64,000 bases of DNA from Streptomyces sp. NBC_01232 (GCF_035989885.1 NZ_CP108518.1:3640501-3704500), one strand, 5' to 3'; shown: positions 46,212 through 55,284, counted from the stretch's first letter. The notes: generated from the letters alone by a model not told the origin. Made by a program: numbers and translations.

Positions 46212-46249
46212 GGCGACGGCCGCACCCACCCCAGGGTGCGGCCGTCGCC
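46212..46249 (+). terminator. 16-bp perfect hairpin after the transposase
   Basis: GGCGACGGCCGCACCC at 46212-46227 and its exact complement at 46234-46249 form a 16-bp stem with a 6-nt loop. It lies 15 bp after the transposase stop. It is probably the operon terminator, or possibly a structural end of the element. Confidence 0.75.
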
Positions 46250-46351
46250 CATTCACGCCTCCACAGGGGGCAAGCAGACAGAACGGACACCGCGGCTGTC
46301 TACCGCGCCCTCACCACGCACCCAGCCTCCGCGCCCAAGCCGCCCGGCCCC

Positions 46352-46432
46352 TCAGAACCCCCAGGTCACGACCATGCCCTCGCCCCGGACCCGCGCCTGC
46401 GGCAATCCGTGCGACCACTCCCAGCACGATCC
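46352..46432 (+). repeat. Copy B of the CGNPCDHSQH repeat
   Basis: Direct repeat of 2445-2502, here with the ATG at 46374 that reads MPSPRTRACGNPCDHSQHDP. The frame runs on into the tRNA gene, so it is not a full gene as it stands. Its 3' part may have been lost. It sits upstream of tRNA-Arg. Confidence 0.55.
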
Positions 46433-46593
46433 GCTAGGCTGTCAGCGGTCAGACGGCTACCAGGCGTGTGCCGGGGAAAGTGTCCGCGAGGGCAGCTCCA
46501 TCCGGGCGGACGCACGTCATCTGACCAGCACGCTTGCCGAAGCGGCTCGGGTGATCCCTCTGGGGTTTCCGGCAAGGTTTTCGACAAGCCCCC

Positions 46594-46666
46594 GCCTTCG
46601 TAGCTCAGGGGATAGAGCACGGCTCTCCTAAAGCCGGTGTCGCAGGTTCGAATCCTGCCGAGGGCA
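46594..46666 (+). tRNA. tRNA-Arg (CCT anticodon)
   Basis: A complete 73-nt cloverleaf. The acceptor stem GCCTTCG pairs with CGAGGGC, with discriminator A at 46666 and no encoded CCA. D-stem GCTC/GAGC; anticodon stem CGGCT/AGCCG with loop CTCCTAA, giving anticodon CCT (reads AGG). The T-arm is GCAGG TTCGAAT CCTGC. tRNA-Arg(CCT) is a frequent integration site in actinobacteria, which fits the recombinase-like genes next to it. Confidence 0.95.
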
Positions 46667-46671
46667 CGGAC

Positions 46672-46705
46672 GAGGCCCCTCAGTCGAAATCGGCTGGGGG
46701 GCCTC
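46672..46705 (+). terminator. Terminator after tRNA-Arg
   Basis: GAGGCCCC at 46672-46679 and GGGGCCTC at 46698-46705 pair perfectly, with further partial pairing inside (CAG/CTG). It starts 6 bp after the tRNA. Confidence 0.8.
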
Positions 46706-46897
46706 TTCGCGTTGTGGTTTCATGGCACGCGTGTCGCGTGACGCCGCCTACTGAGATGTGGGCCGGGCGGTGGTTGGGCAGGCACCTGTTTGTTGAAGGA
46801 CCGGGTCATGGGCCATTGCGCCACCGGCTACGGGTGATCTCCCTCGGTTGTTTCGCTGCCGTCGCACGCACACACACCGTGAGGACATCCACACCCC

Positions 46898-47734
46898 ATG
46901 TCATCGTTCAATCACACCGTCATCGAAGAGTTCAGGGCGAACGCCGGCCGCGTCGGCGGGCCCTTCGAGGGATCCGGGCTGATCCTGCTCACCACCACCG
47001 GAGCCAGGTCCGGGAAGCCGCACACCACCCCGCTCGGGTTTGCCCGTGAGGGCGGGGGGCTGCTCGTCGTCGGGTCCGCCGGCGGGGCCGACCGGCATCC
47101 CGACTGGTACCGCAACCTCCTCGCGCGGCCCCTCGTGCAGGTCGAGACCGGGACCGAGGAGTACGAGGCCGTCGCCGTGCCCGCCGAAGGCGCCCTGCGG
47201 GACGAGCTGTTCGCGCGGATCGTCCGTGCGGAGCCCGGGTACGGGGAGTACCAGGCGCGCACCCGGCGGGTCATTCCCGTCGTCGCACTCCAGCGCACGC
47301 ACGAGGCGGCCCCCAAAGAGGGCGGGATCGCCGGGAAGCTGCTCGACGTGCACGGCTGGCTGCGGGCGCAGCTGGCCCTCGTACGGGATCTCGCGCGCAA
47401 GGAGCCGCAGGGCGGCGGGGCGGCCTCGCTCGGGCTGCAACTGCGGCAGCACTGCCTGGCGTTCTGCCATTCGCTGGAGTTCCACCACAAGAGCGAGGAC
47501 GCGGGCCTCTTCCCGTACCTGGAGCAACAGCATCCGCACATGCGGGAGTTCTTCCGGCGGATCGGCGCCGAACACGCCGCCATCGCCCGGCTCCAGGAGG
47601 AACTGGTACGGGCACTCGATGCGCCCGGCGCCGGGTTCAGCGAGCGCGTGGAACGGATGAGCCGGGAGCTGGAGGCTCATCTGGACGGCGAGGAGGCGCA
47701 GTTGCTCCCGGTGCTGCGGGCCCTGGAAGCGTGA
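46898..47734 (+). CDS. F420-dependent nitroreductase-like domain fused to hemerythrin
   Basis: A 278-residue fusion. Residues 1-130 are a DDN-type deazaflavin-dependent reductase (LILLTTTGARSGKPHTTPLG, then GSAGGADRHPDWYRNLLA), which uses F420H2 to reduce quinones or nitro compounds. Residues about 155-278 form a hemerythrin four-helix bundle with iron ligands in HCLAFCHSLEFHHKSED and HMREFF plus HLDGEE. Fusion of the two suggests O2, NO or peroxide handling linked to F420. FO synthase starts 16 kb downstream, so the cofactor is probably made. The 3' end overlaps the convergent kinase gene by about 98 bp. Confidence 0.85.
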   Translation: MSSFNHTVIEEFRANAGRVGGPFEGSGLILLTTTGARSGKPHTTPLGFAREGGGLLVVGSAGGADRHPDWYRNLLARPLVQVETGTEEYEAVAVPAEGALRDELFARIVRAEPGYGEYQARTRRVIPVVALQRTHEAAPKEGGIAGKLLDVHGWLRAQLALVRDLARKEPQGGGAASLGLQLRQHCLAFCHSLEFHHKSEDAGLFPYLEQQHPHMREFFRRIGAEHAAIARLQEELVRALDAPGAGFSERVERMSRELEAHLDGEEAQLLPVLRALEA

Positions 47735-48980
47735 CGCGGGCCTCGGCGCCGCCCGCCACCCCGTTGCGGAAGGTGAGGGTGGCGCCGAGGACCCGTGCCT
47801 GGCCGGCGGCGATGGTCAGGCCCAGCCCGTGGCCCTTGTTCGTGCCCTCCGTACGGAACCGCTGCGGGCCGCCGGTCAGCAGGTACTCCGGGTAGCCGGG
47901 ACCCGAGTCCGTCACGGTCAGGGTCCGGCCGTCGACCGTGAGCGTGACCGGGGCAGCCCCGTGACGGTGCGCGTTGGCCACGAGGTTGCCCAGGATCCGC
48001 TCCAGGCGCCGGCGGTCGGTGTCCACCCGCAGGGAGCCGCGCACCTCCAGGGCGGTGTCGGTGCCGGAGGCCCGGATCGTGCGCGCCGCCAGGCCGGCCA
48101 GGTCGTGCGAGTCCAGTTCCACGCGTTCGCTGCGCGTCTCCAGCCGGGAGATCTCCAGCAGGTCCTCGGTCAGTGAGCGCATCGCCTGCACCCGGTCGCG
48201 TACGAGTTCGGCCGGGCGGCCGGGCGGCAGGAGCTCGGCGGCCGCGTTCAGGCCGGTCAGCGGGGTGCGCAGCTCGTGGGCGACGTCCGCCGTGAACCGC
48301 TGTTCCGCCTCGAGCTTGCCCTGCAGCGACGAGGCCATGGTGTCCAGGGCCCGGGAGACCGCCGCCACCTCGTCCTTGCTGCGGCTGCGGGTCCCGTCGT
48401 CGACCCGCGCGTCCAGGTCGCCGGCGCTGATCCGGCGGGCCACCTGCGCGGTCAGGTGGAGCCGCCGGGTGATCCGGGTGACGACGAACGCGCCGACGAG
48501 GAGGGTGCCGCCGATGGCGAGGCCGGAGGAGCCGAGGATGGCCCGGTCCAGTTCGGCGATGGTCCGCTCGCTGGCACGGAAGTCCACGGAGACGGCTATC
48601 GCGGTGCCCTGGGCGGCGGGCCCGGCCGCCCACATCACGGGGCGGCCCCGATGCCTGCCGACGGCCGTGCCGCGCTTGCCGCCGACGGCGAGGGCGCGCA
48701 GCTCCGGGGGCAGGCCCGCAGGGTCGATGCCCTCGCCGCGCGGCATGCGTGCGCCGGCCTCGTACGCCTCGATGGTCCGTTCCAGCCTGATCAGCGCCTT
48801 CTCGCGGGCCGTGCCCACGGTCTGGCGGGTCATGGCGCCGTGCACGAGGCAGCCCAGCAGTGCCGCGAGTCCGCAGCACATGAGGGTGATGAAGACCGTG
48901 GCCTTCCAGGTCAGTGTCGAGGTCCAGGCGGGCAGCCGCAGGCGCGGCCGCAGCCGCTCGCCGCGCTGCATGTCGTTCAT
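47637..48980 (-). CDS. Sensor histidine kinase
   Basis: A 447-residue membrane kinase. TM1 is near 27-49 (VFITLMCCGLAALLGCLVHG), followed by an extracellular sensor of about 100 residues, TM2 near 150-170 and HAMP. The H box is VAHELRTPLTGL (phospho-His near 234), N box NLVANAHRHG and G box GLGL (Trp/Phe box weak). A Pro-rich tail ends the protein and overlaps the convergent hemerythrin fusion. The response regulator is not adjacent in this window, so it is an orphan or its partner lies elsewhere. It resembles CseC/AfsQ2-type envelope-stress kinases, by layout only. Confidence 0.85.
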   Translation of the reverse strand: MNDMQRGERLRPRLRLPAWTSTLTWKATVFITLMCCGLAALLGCLVHGAMTRQTVGTAREKALIRLERTIEAYEAGARMPRGEGIDPAGLPPELRALAVGGKRGTAVGRHRGRPVMWAAGPAAQGTAIAVSVDFRASERTIAELDRAILGSSGLAIGGTLLVGAFVVTRITRRLHLTAQVARRISAGDLDARVDDGTRSRSKDEVAAVSRALDTMASSLQGKLEAEQRFTADVAHELRTPLTGLNAAAELLPPGRPAELVRDRVQAMRSLTEDLLEISRLETRSERVELDSHDLAGLAARTIRASGTDTALEVRGSLRVDTDRRRLERILGNLVANAHRHGAAPVTLTVDGRTLTVTDSGPGYPEYLLTGGPQRFRTEGTNKGHGLGLTIAAGQARVLGATLTFRNGVAGGAEARVTLPGPAAPGATAPPRRPDEPPAPGSSVPRAR

Positions 48981-49135
48981 GGTCAGCTCACGGTAATGCG
49001 GCGGCCCCGGCGTGCGACCGGCGGGATCCGGCCGGATCGCACTGGATCAGGCCAGATTGCGTCGTATACGGCATCAGGACGCACGAAGCCCTTCCGGCCG
49101 CGCCGGAAGGGCTGTGCCATCACGGTCAGCTCAGG

Positions 49136-49339
49136 TCAGCTCAGGCCACTGCTGCGTTCGCCGATGCGGTCCCCCTGGGGAGTGCCGGCCCGCTTGAGCG
49201 CGGCCTTCGTGTGCAGCCCGCCCTTGACCTTGCTCCGTACCGGACCGTCGAAGCCGTGACCCGCAGAGCGCGGCGGTTGCGCCTGCTCCTGCGCCTTCGC
49301 GATGGCCGCCCGGACGTCCCGCTTCTGCTCTTTGTTCAT
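49136..49339 (-). CDS. Small conserved basic protein
   Basis: A 67-residue protein starting at ATG 49339 (MNKEQKRDVRAAIAKAQEQ), with GAAGGAG about 12 bp upstream. It is Lys/Arg/Ala/Gly-rich with no membrane segment. Short proteins of this type are common in Streptomyces and of unknown role. It is separated by 155 bp from the histidine kinase gene. Confidence 0.55.
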   Translation of the reverse strand: MNKEQKRDVRAAIAKAQEQAQPPRSAGHGFDGPVRSKVKGGLHTKAALKRAGTPQGDRIGERSSGLS

Positions 49340-49497
49340 CCCGTCGTCAACTCCTTCGGGAAGCACCCAATCGGACTACTCGGATCGTATGCACATATAC
49401 GGGCCATCGCACCCGGACCGATGTGCAAAGAATTCCGATCAAGAGCCGATCAAGAACCGGTCAGGAGTCCGGTCACGGAGTCCGGCCGGATCCTGGA

Positions 49498-51492
49498 TCA
49501 CGGACGCGGCGGAGCCGGACGGTTCGGCTGGCCCAGCGTCTGGTGCACCAGGTCCTCCGGGCAGGGCGTCCCCCGCGGCAGCTGGTACTTCGCCGCCACC
49601 CGGTACTCCCCCGGCGCCGGCGCCAGCAGCTCCGTCCACACGTCCCCGGTGTCGTCCGGAGCGGCCTTGAACAGGCATCCCGCCGTGTTCGCGTACTGCT
49701 TCCGCAGCGCGCCGCCGTCCCCGCTCCCGCCCCGCGCCTTCGAGGCGAAGGTCTCCTGCGGCGGCGCCACCGGCCTGCCCTCCGCGTCCACCAGCCCCAG
49801 CCACGGCGAGTGCGGGATCCGGACCAGCACCCGTCCGGCCCGCTTCACGTCGACGACCAGCCGGTCGGCGCTCGCCCGCACCACCGTCGCCGGCCCGGAC
49901 ACCAGGTCGGTGGGCTCCTGGACCTTGAAGAGCTGCCAGTTCGCGTCGCCCCACACCTGCTGGAGGTACGGGACCCCCTCGCGCACCAGCTTCGCCTCGT
50001 CCTCCCCGCCCGAGTCGGGTTTGTCTGCGGGCAGCACCACGTAGTGCACGGCCCAGCGGTCCAGCCAGGCCCGGTAGCTGTCGGCGGTGAGGGTGTCGTC
50101 GTAGAAGAGCGGGTTGCGCTCCAGGTCGGCCTGCCGGTTCCAGCCGCGCGCGAGGTTCACGTACGAGGGGAAGGCCGAGGACTCCCGGTGGCTGCTGGCG
50201 GGGACCACCTCGACCCGGCCGCGGTCGGCGCCCGCCTTCTGCAGCTGGTCGACGAGCGGGGCCAGCTCGCGGCTCCAGGCGGCCAGGGGGGTGGTGCGGA
50301 CGATGTCCGTGATGCTGTTGGTGGTGATCCAGGCGTTCAGCCCGATGAAGGCGATCAGCACCGCGTACCGGCGCCGCGAGCGCGGGAGCTCGTACGGGAG
50401 GGCCGCGAGCAGCGCGACCCCGCCGAAGAGCATCACCATCCGGGTGACGTTCGAGCCGACCTGGGAGTCGATCGCCCAGGTGAGGAAGACCCCGAAGGCG
50501 TAGACGGCCGAGGCGATCCGGACGGTCTTCCACCGCCTCGGTACGAGGAACAGGATCAGCAGCGCGAACACGAACGGCAGCGCGGCCGAGCCCAGCTTCA
50601 TCGGCTGTGTCCCGGAGAACGGGAACAGCCAGGCGGACAGCCCCACAACGGCCACGGGAGCCAGCCCCAGCGCGTACGCACCCGGGCGCCGCCGGCTCAG
50701 GAACAGCGCGGCCGCGATCACCCCGAGGAAAAGGCCGGCGACCGGGCTGGCGGCGGTCGCGAGGCCGGCCAGCGGGGCCGCCACCGCGGCCTTGGCCCAG
50801 CGCCGCTCCGCCCACTTGCGGGGCCAGCAGAACACGGCGGCGACGGCACCGAGCGCGAACATCACGCCGAGGCCGAAGGTGACGCGGCCCGAGAGGGCGT
50901 TGCAGAGCAGCCCGTAGACCCCGGCCAGGGCGGGCCACAGGGGCTCGCGCACGGCACCGCGGCAGCGGGTCAGGATCAGCGCGAGCAGCCCGGCCGAGAC
51001 GGTCCCGGCGATCATCATCGTGGTCCGGACGCCGAGCATGTGCATGAGGTACGGCGAGACCACGCTGTACGAGACGGGGTGCATGCCCCCGTACCAGGCG
51101 AGGTTGTACGCCGAGTCGGGATGGCGGCCGACGAACTCGGCCCAGGCGTCCTGGGCGGCGAGGTCACCGCCGCTGTTGGCGAAGCTGAAGAACCAGACGA
51201 CGTGCAGCAGCCCGGCGAGGACGGTGGCGACGGCCACGGGGTGGCGGCGGAGCGGGTCGAGGGCGCGGGACGGCCTGGTGCGGCCGGGCCCGGCGGAGGC
51301 GGATGCGGAGGACGCGGCGGACGCGGAAGCGGAGGCGGAAGCGGGCACGGAGACGGCGGAGACGGGCACGGCAAGGGTGGTCGCGGACGGCGTCGCAGGC
51401 CCCGGAGGCGCGGACACCCCGGAGGCGCCGCCGTTGCCGGAGCCCGGCGGGACGGCTTCCCCGCGTCGGCCCTGCTGCTCAGCGGTGGTCAC
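49498..51492 (-). CDS. Polytopic membrane protein with extracellular C-terminal domain
   Basis: A 664-residue protein starting at GTG 51492 after GGGGAG. A Ser/Ala-rich N terminus leads to about 10-12 hydrophobic segments from residue 75 (VAVATVLAGLLHVVWFFSFA, LLALILTRC, FVFALLILFLVP). An exoplasmic domain of about 250 residues ends the protein. The layout, with a short D-rich loop after TM1 (GGDLAAQDAWAEFVGRHPDS), resembles GT-C glycosyltransferases, which use lipid-linked sugars. Some relatives are annotated as MFS transporters without support. No substrate can be named. It is downstream of the carboxypeptidase gene, both on the minus strand. Confidence 0.7.
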   Translation of the reverse strand: MTTAEQQGRRGEAVPPGSGNGGASGVSAPPGPATPSATTLAVPVSAVSVPASASASASAASSASASAGPGRTRPSRALDPLRRHPVAVATVLAGLLHVVWFFSFANSGGDLAAQDAWAEFVGRHPDSAYNLAWYGGMHPVSYSVVSPYLMHMLGVRTTMMIAGTVSAGLLALILTRCRGAVREPLWPALAGVYGLLCNALSGRVTFGLGVMFALGAVAAVFCWPRKWAERRWAKAAVAAPLAGLATAASPVAGLFLGVIAAALFLSRRRPGAYALGLAPVAVVGLSAWLFPFSGTQPMKLGSAALPFVFALLILFLVPRRWKTVRIASAVYAFGVFLTWAIDSQVGSNVTRMVMLFGGVALLAALPYELPRSRRRYAVLIAFIGLNAWITTNSITDIVRTTPLAAWSRELAPLVDQLQKAGADRGRVEVVPASSHRESSAFPSYVNLARGWNRQADLERNPLFYDDTLTADSYRAWLDRWAVHYVVLPADKPDSGGEDEAKLVREGVPYLQQVWGDANWQLFKVQEPTDLVSGPATVVRASADRLVVDVKRAGRVLVRIPHSPWLGLVDAEGRPVAPPQETFASKARGGSGDGGALRKQYANTAGCLFKAAPDDTGDVWTELLAPAPGEYRVAAKYQLPRGTPCPEDLVHQTLGQPNRPAPPRP

Positions 51493-51596
51493 TGCCGCAC
51501 TCCCCAACACACATGAGTCCACACTTCCCGCGGGCCAAGACGCGGCCCGGCGCCCCGAGGTTGCCCGGGGCGCCGGATCCACGCTCTCACCGGATG

Positions 51597-54290
51597 TCAG
51601 CCGACGCGCGTCAGCTTGCTGCCGATTCCCGGCGCCGCGAGGTCGTCCTGCAGCGCCACCGGCACCTTGACCTGGCTGGCGCCCTCGCCGACGGTCAGCA
51701 CGCCGACCTCGGTGCCGGCCGTCGCGGTCTGCGGCACCGTGCCGCCGCCGTTCGAGAGCTTGACGTCGACGGTCAGCGAGGCCCAGCCGACCGCCTGCAC
51801 GTCGGCGGTGGCGACTACGGGCGTCCGGCCGCCGAGCCCGTCGTCGACGTAGCCCACGACGTCGCCCTTCTTCACGACCGTCGCGCCTTGGAGCGCCTTC
51901 TGGGTCCCGAGCATCAGCTGCTTGCTCGCGGCAATGACGGTGTCGATGATCGGCGCCTTGTGCTGTCCGAGGACCGCTCCGACGATCAGCTGATTGGTGT
52001 TGCCGACCTTCTTCTGCGCGGCGAAGAGGAGGTTTCCGCCCGCCTTGGTCGTCGTACCGGTCTTGATGCCGAGCGAGTCGTTGTACGGGACCAGGCGGTT
52101 CCAGTTCGGCCAGTTCTTGCCCGACGGGTCGACCCAGCTCGGCTTCTTGGTGATGTCCAGCAGCGTCTCGATCTCGACGAGCTTCAGGCCCAGCTTCACC
52201 TGGTCCTCGGCGGTGCTGACCGTGGTCGCGTCCAGGCCCGAGGGGTCCGTGTACGTGGTGTTGGTCATGCCGAGTTCCTTGGCGGTGTCGTTCATCTTCT
52301 TGACGAACGCCTCCTGCGAACCGGAGTCCCAGCGCGCGAGCAGCCGCGCGATGTTGTTGGCCGACGGGATCATGAGGGCGGCGATCGCGTCGTACTCGGA
52401 GATCTTGTCGCCCTCCTTGACCGTGTCGAGGGTGGACTCGTTGTTGACCGAGTCGTTCTTCTTGCCCTCGGTCTCGGCCGTCTTGTCGACGTCGATCATC
52501 TGGCCCTGCTCACCCTTCTTGATCGGGTGGTCGCGCAGGATGATGTACGCCGTCATCGACTTGGTGACGCTCGCGATCGGCACCGGCTTCTGCTCGCCCG
52601 ACTGGCCGAGCGTGCCGAGGCCGGCGGCCGCCATGTACGCCTGGCCCTCGGAGGGCCAGGGCAGCTGGGGCTTGGTGCCGTCGAAGGTGTACGAGGACTT
52701 CGCGGTCATCACGAGCGTCGGCTCGGGCAGCGGGCGTACGAGCTGCACGACGGCGAGGATGATCGCCAGGAGCGCGACGAGCGGCGCGTAGATCTTGAAC
52801 CGCCGGACGGCGGTGCGGATGGGGCTCGGCGGCGGAGGCGGGTTGTTCGTCAGGTCCGCCAGCATGTCGAGCGGCGGCTTGGGCGGCAGCGGCTGCTGCG
52901 TGGTCCGCTCGGCCTGGTCGATCCGGTCGAAACGCGAGGCGGGGAGCGGGGGCTTGGGCAGCTGCCCGGCGGCGGGCGTCGGCGCGATGCCCTCCGGGCG
53001 CAGCGGCACGAAGGTGCTGCCCTTGGACGCCTCGGCCGCGGGCCTGGACTCGGTGGGCTTGGACTCGGTGGGCTTGGCAGGGGTCGCCGGCTTGGCCGGG
53101 GTGGTCGGCGTGAACCTGGCCTCCGCCGGCTTCGCCAGGGACGGCTTCGCGGTGGCGGGCTTGGCCGTGGCCGGCTTGGCGGCGGCCGGCTTCGGGGTCT
53201 CCGCCTTGAGCGCATCCACCTTCGGGACACGGAAGACGGCGGTGCGCTCGCTGTCCGCGGGCTTGTCGGTCCCGGCGGCGGGCTTCGCCTCATCGGCCTG
53301 AGCGGGAGCCGAAGCGGGCTTCACGGCACGGAAGACGGCGGTGCGCTCGCTGTCCGCGGGCTCGTCGGTCCCGGCAGCGGGCTTGGCCGGGGGCGGGGTG
53401 GAAGCGGAGGCGGAACCGGAACCGGAACCGGAAGCAGGCTTCACGGCACGGAAGACGGCAGTGCGCTCGCTGTCCTCCGACTTCCCGGCCGCGGGCCCGG
53501 CTTCGGCGGGCTTCGGCCCCGGCCCCGGGGCGGGGGTCGAAGCGGAATCCAGCTTCACCGCACGGAAGACGGCAGTGCGCTCACTGTCCGCGGGCTCGTC
53601 GGCCTTCGGCTTCTCGGCCGCCGGCTTCGCCTCGGCAGGCTTCACTGCACGGAAGACGGCGGTGCGCTCACGGTCCGCGGGCTTCGCGGCCGCAGGCCCG
53701 GCTTCGGCGGGCTTCGCTTCGACGACCGGGGCCGGGGCGGCATCGGAACCAGAAGCGGAACCCAAATCGGCAGCGGAATCGGAGGTGGATTCGGAGGTGG
53801 ATTCGGAGTCCGCCGCTTCGGTGCGGGCATCCGGCGCGCCGGACCCGGAGGCGTCGGCCTCGCCTGCGTCCACCTCGGCGTCCACCGAAGCGGAACCCTC
53901 GGCTTCGCCCTGCGTGTCTTCGGCGCCGTCGGCAGAAGCGACCCAAGCCGCCACCGCATCGCGCAGCGCATCCCGCCCGCCGGCCTCGCGCCCGGCTTCA
54001 GCGTCAGCCTCAGCCTCGGCCGCGGCTTCGGCCGCAGGCTCGACTTCACCCTCGGGCTCGACTGCGACCTCGGGCTCGGCCTCAGCCTCGGCTTCGGCCT
54101 TGGCCTCAACGTCGACACCAGCCACAGCACCGGAACCGGCACCCGCACCGGAACCGGCACGAGCGGCTGCCGCGCCGCCCTCGGGATCCCGCGGCCGGAA
54201 CACCGACAGCCTCGGGTCACGCTCCGCGGACGACTCCGCCGCCCCCGGCGCTCCTTCATCTACCGACTTGTCGGGGGACTCGCCCGCCAC
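51597..54290 (-). CDS. Membrane-bound D-alanyl-D-alanine carboxypeptidase with repetitive cytoplasmic tail
   Basis: An 897-residue S11-family penicillin-binding protein, DacC/PBP5-like. GTG 54290 follows GGAGGAGGCACG. Residues 1-500 are a low-complexity cytoplasmic tail with five ERTAVFRAVK-type repeats at about 205-350. A single TM lies near 500-520. The extracytoplasmic catalytic domain has SVTK near 573-576, SAN near 641-643 and KTG near 743. It trims pentapeptide side chains of peptidoglycan. The repeats resemble the ETTSVFR phosphothreonine motif of GarA/OdhI, so the tail may be a kinase-controlled FHA-binding module. Such a long tail is unusual for S11 enzymes. Confidence 0.9.
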   Translation of the reverse strand: MAGESPDKSVDEGAPGAAESSAERDPRLSVFRPRDPEGGAAAARAGSGAGAGSGAVAGVDVEAKAEAEAEAEPEVAVEPEGEVEPAAEAAAEAEADAEAGREAGGRDALRDAVAAWVASADGAEDTQGEAEGSASVDAEVDAGEADASGSGAPDARTEAADSESTSESTSDSAADLGSASGSDAAPAPVVEAKPAEAGPAAAKPADRERTAVFRAVKPAEAKPAAEKPKADEPADSERTAVFRAVKLDSASTPAPGPGPKPAEAGPAAGKSEDSERTAVFRAVKPASGSGSGSASASTPPPAKPAAGTDEPADSERTAVFRAVKPASAPAQADEAKPAAGTDKPADSERTAVFRVPKVDALKAETPKPAAAKPATAKPATAKPSLAKPAEARFTPTTPAKPATPAKPTESKPTESRPAAEASKGSTFVPLRPEGIAPTPAAGQLPKPPLPASRFDRIDQAERTTQQPLPPKPPLDMLADLTNNPPPPPSPIRTAVRRFKIYAPLVALLAIILAVVQLVRPLPEPTLVMTAKSSYTFDGTKPQLPWPSEGQAYMAAAGLGTLGQSGEQKPVPIASVTKSMTAYIILRDHPIKKGEQGQMIDVDKTAETEGKKNDSVNNESTLDTVKEGDKISEYDAIAALMIPSANNIARLLARWDSGSQEAFVKKMNDTAKELGMTNTTYTDPSGLDATTVSTAEDQVKLGLKLVEIETLLDITKKPSWVDPSGKNWPNWNRLVPYNDSLGIKTGTTTKAGGNLLFAAQKKVGNTNQLIVGAVLGQHKAPIIDTVIAASKQLMLGTQKALQGATVVKKGDVVGYVDDGLGGRTPVVATADVQAVGWASLTVDVKLSNGGGTVPQTATAGTEVGVLTVGEGASQVKVPVALQDDLAAPGIGSKLTRVG

Positions 54291-54476
54291 CGTGCCTCCT
54301 CCATCGCCGCCACGTCCGGCTGTCCGAATGTCTAACAGTGTCCCGTCTAGGGAGCATCGCCCCCGTGCCAGACGAGAACGACATAGCTGCGGGTTCCCCC
54401 ACAAAGCGGCCACGCGCTCTCGACAGATGAATGTGAGAGGCGTCACCCTGTCACTCATCCACGCGGGGAGGCATGG

Positions 54477-55211
54477 ATGGGCAGGAGCCGCAGAACAATT
54501 CCGGAGGAGCTTCTGCTGCTCGCCTTGGACCCGGCCACGGGTACCACGGCGCAGCCGCAGTCGCTCGACCTCGGCCTGGCCGGGGCACAGCTAGTGGAGC
54601 TGGCTCTGGCAGGACGGATAGCCCCTGATGGGGATCGTATCGCCGTGGTGATGCCACGGCCGACAGGAGATCCGACTCTGGACTCCGCACTGGAACTGCT
54701 GCGCAGGCGCGGCAGCCCGGTTCGGGCCGTCCACTGGATCGGCGGACCCCGGCTGGGGCTCCGCCAGATTTACCTCGCTCATCTGGAGCGCTGCGGCATG
54801 GTTCATGCCGTCGCAGGACAGATGTGCGGAGTGTTGCCGACGACTCGCTACCAAGCGACGGACACGGAGATCAGCCGGGAGATCCGAGCCCGGCTCGACA
54901 GTGCGATCCGCACCGGCGTACCGCCGGACCCGCGGACCGCGGCGCTTGCCGCACTGGCCCACGCGGTCGGACTCGGCAAGCACCTGTACCCCGGCAACGA
55001 GGGGCGGTCGTCCAGGTCCCGGCTGCGGGATCTGATCCGGCACGACCCGATGGGCGGACTCGTGGCGCATGCCGTGATGGACGTCCAGAACGGTGTGGCC
55101 GCACAGCCACGCCGTGACCGCGCACCCGCACCGCCGGCCCGGGCCACGGCGAGCAGCGTCCCGCTGCAGCCGCGCCGGACGGGCGCGATGGCCCGCGCGG
55201 CCGCGCACTGA
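54477..55211 (+). CDS. GOLPH3/VPS74 (GPP34) family protein
   Basis: A 244-residue GPP34 domain protein: LLLLALDPATGTTAQPQSLD and AGAQLVELALAGRI are the typical start, with DPRTAALAALAHAVGLGKHL later. In eukaryotes GPP34 proteins bind PI4P. Streptomyces has many copies of unknown role. GGGGAG precedes the ATG. It is divergent from the carboxypeptidase. A 21-bp hairpin terminator follows at 55358. Confidence 0.9.
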   Translation: MGRSRRTIPEELLLLALDPATGTTAQPQSLDLGLAGAQLVELALAGRIAPDGDRIAVVMPRPTGDPTLDSALELLRRRGSPVRAVHWIGGPRLGLRQIYLAHLERCGMVHAVAGQMCGVLPTTRYQATDTEISREIRARLDSAIRTGVPPDPRTAALAALAHAVGLGKHLYPGNEGRSSRSRLRDLIRHDPMGGLVAHAVMDVQNGVAAQPRRDRAPAPPARATASSVPLQPRRTGAMARAAAH

Positions 55212-55244
55212 TCCGTCCCGTTCCAACGGATCGCCCGTTCCACC

Positions 55245-55284
55245 GGATCACCTGATCCACCGGATCGCCCGGATCACCTGATCC
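55245..55284 (+). repeat. Tandem 26-bp repeat with palindromic units
   Basis: GGATCACCTGATCC, a perfect palindrome with a 2-bp centre, occurs at 55245-55258 and 55271-55284. The start-to-start distance is 26 bp. CACCGGATCGCCCG links them. The sites lie after the GPP34 gene and before the terminator hairpin. Confidence 0.6.

Noticed and set aside
46374..46631. Small gene starting at the CGNPCDHSQH motif
   Set aside because: The frame runs into tRNA-Arg, and residues after the motif look random. It is listed only as a repeat.
51303..54335. 1010-codon plus-strand ORF
   Set aside because: It is antisense to the carboxypeptidase, which carries SxxK, SxN and KTG.
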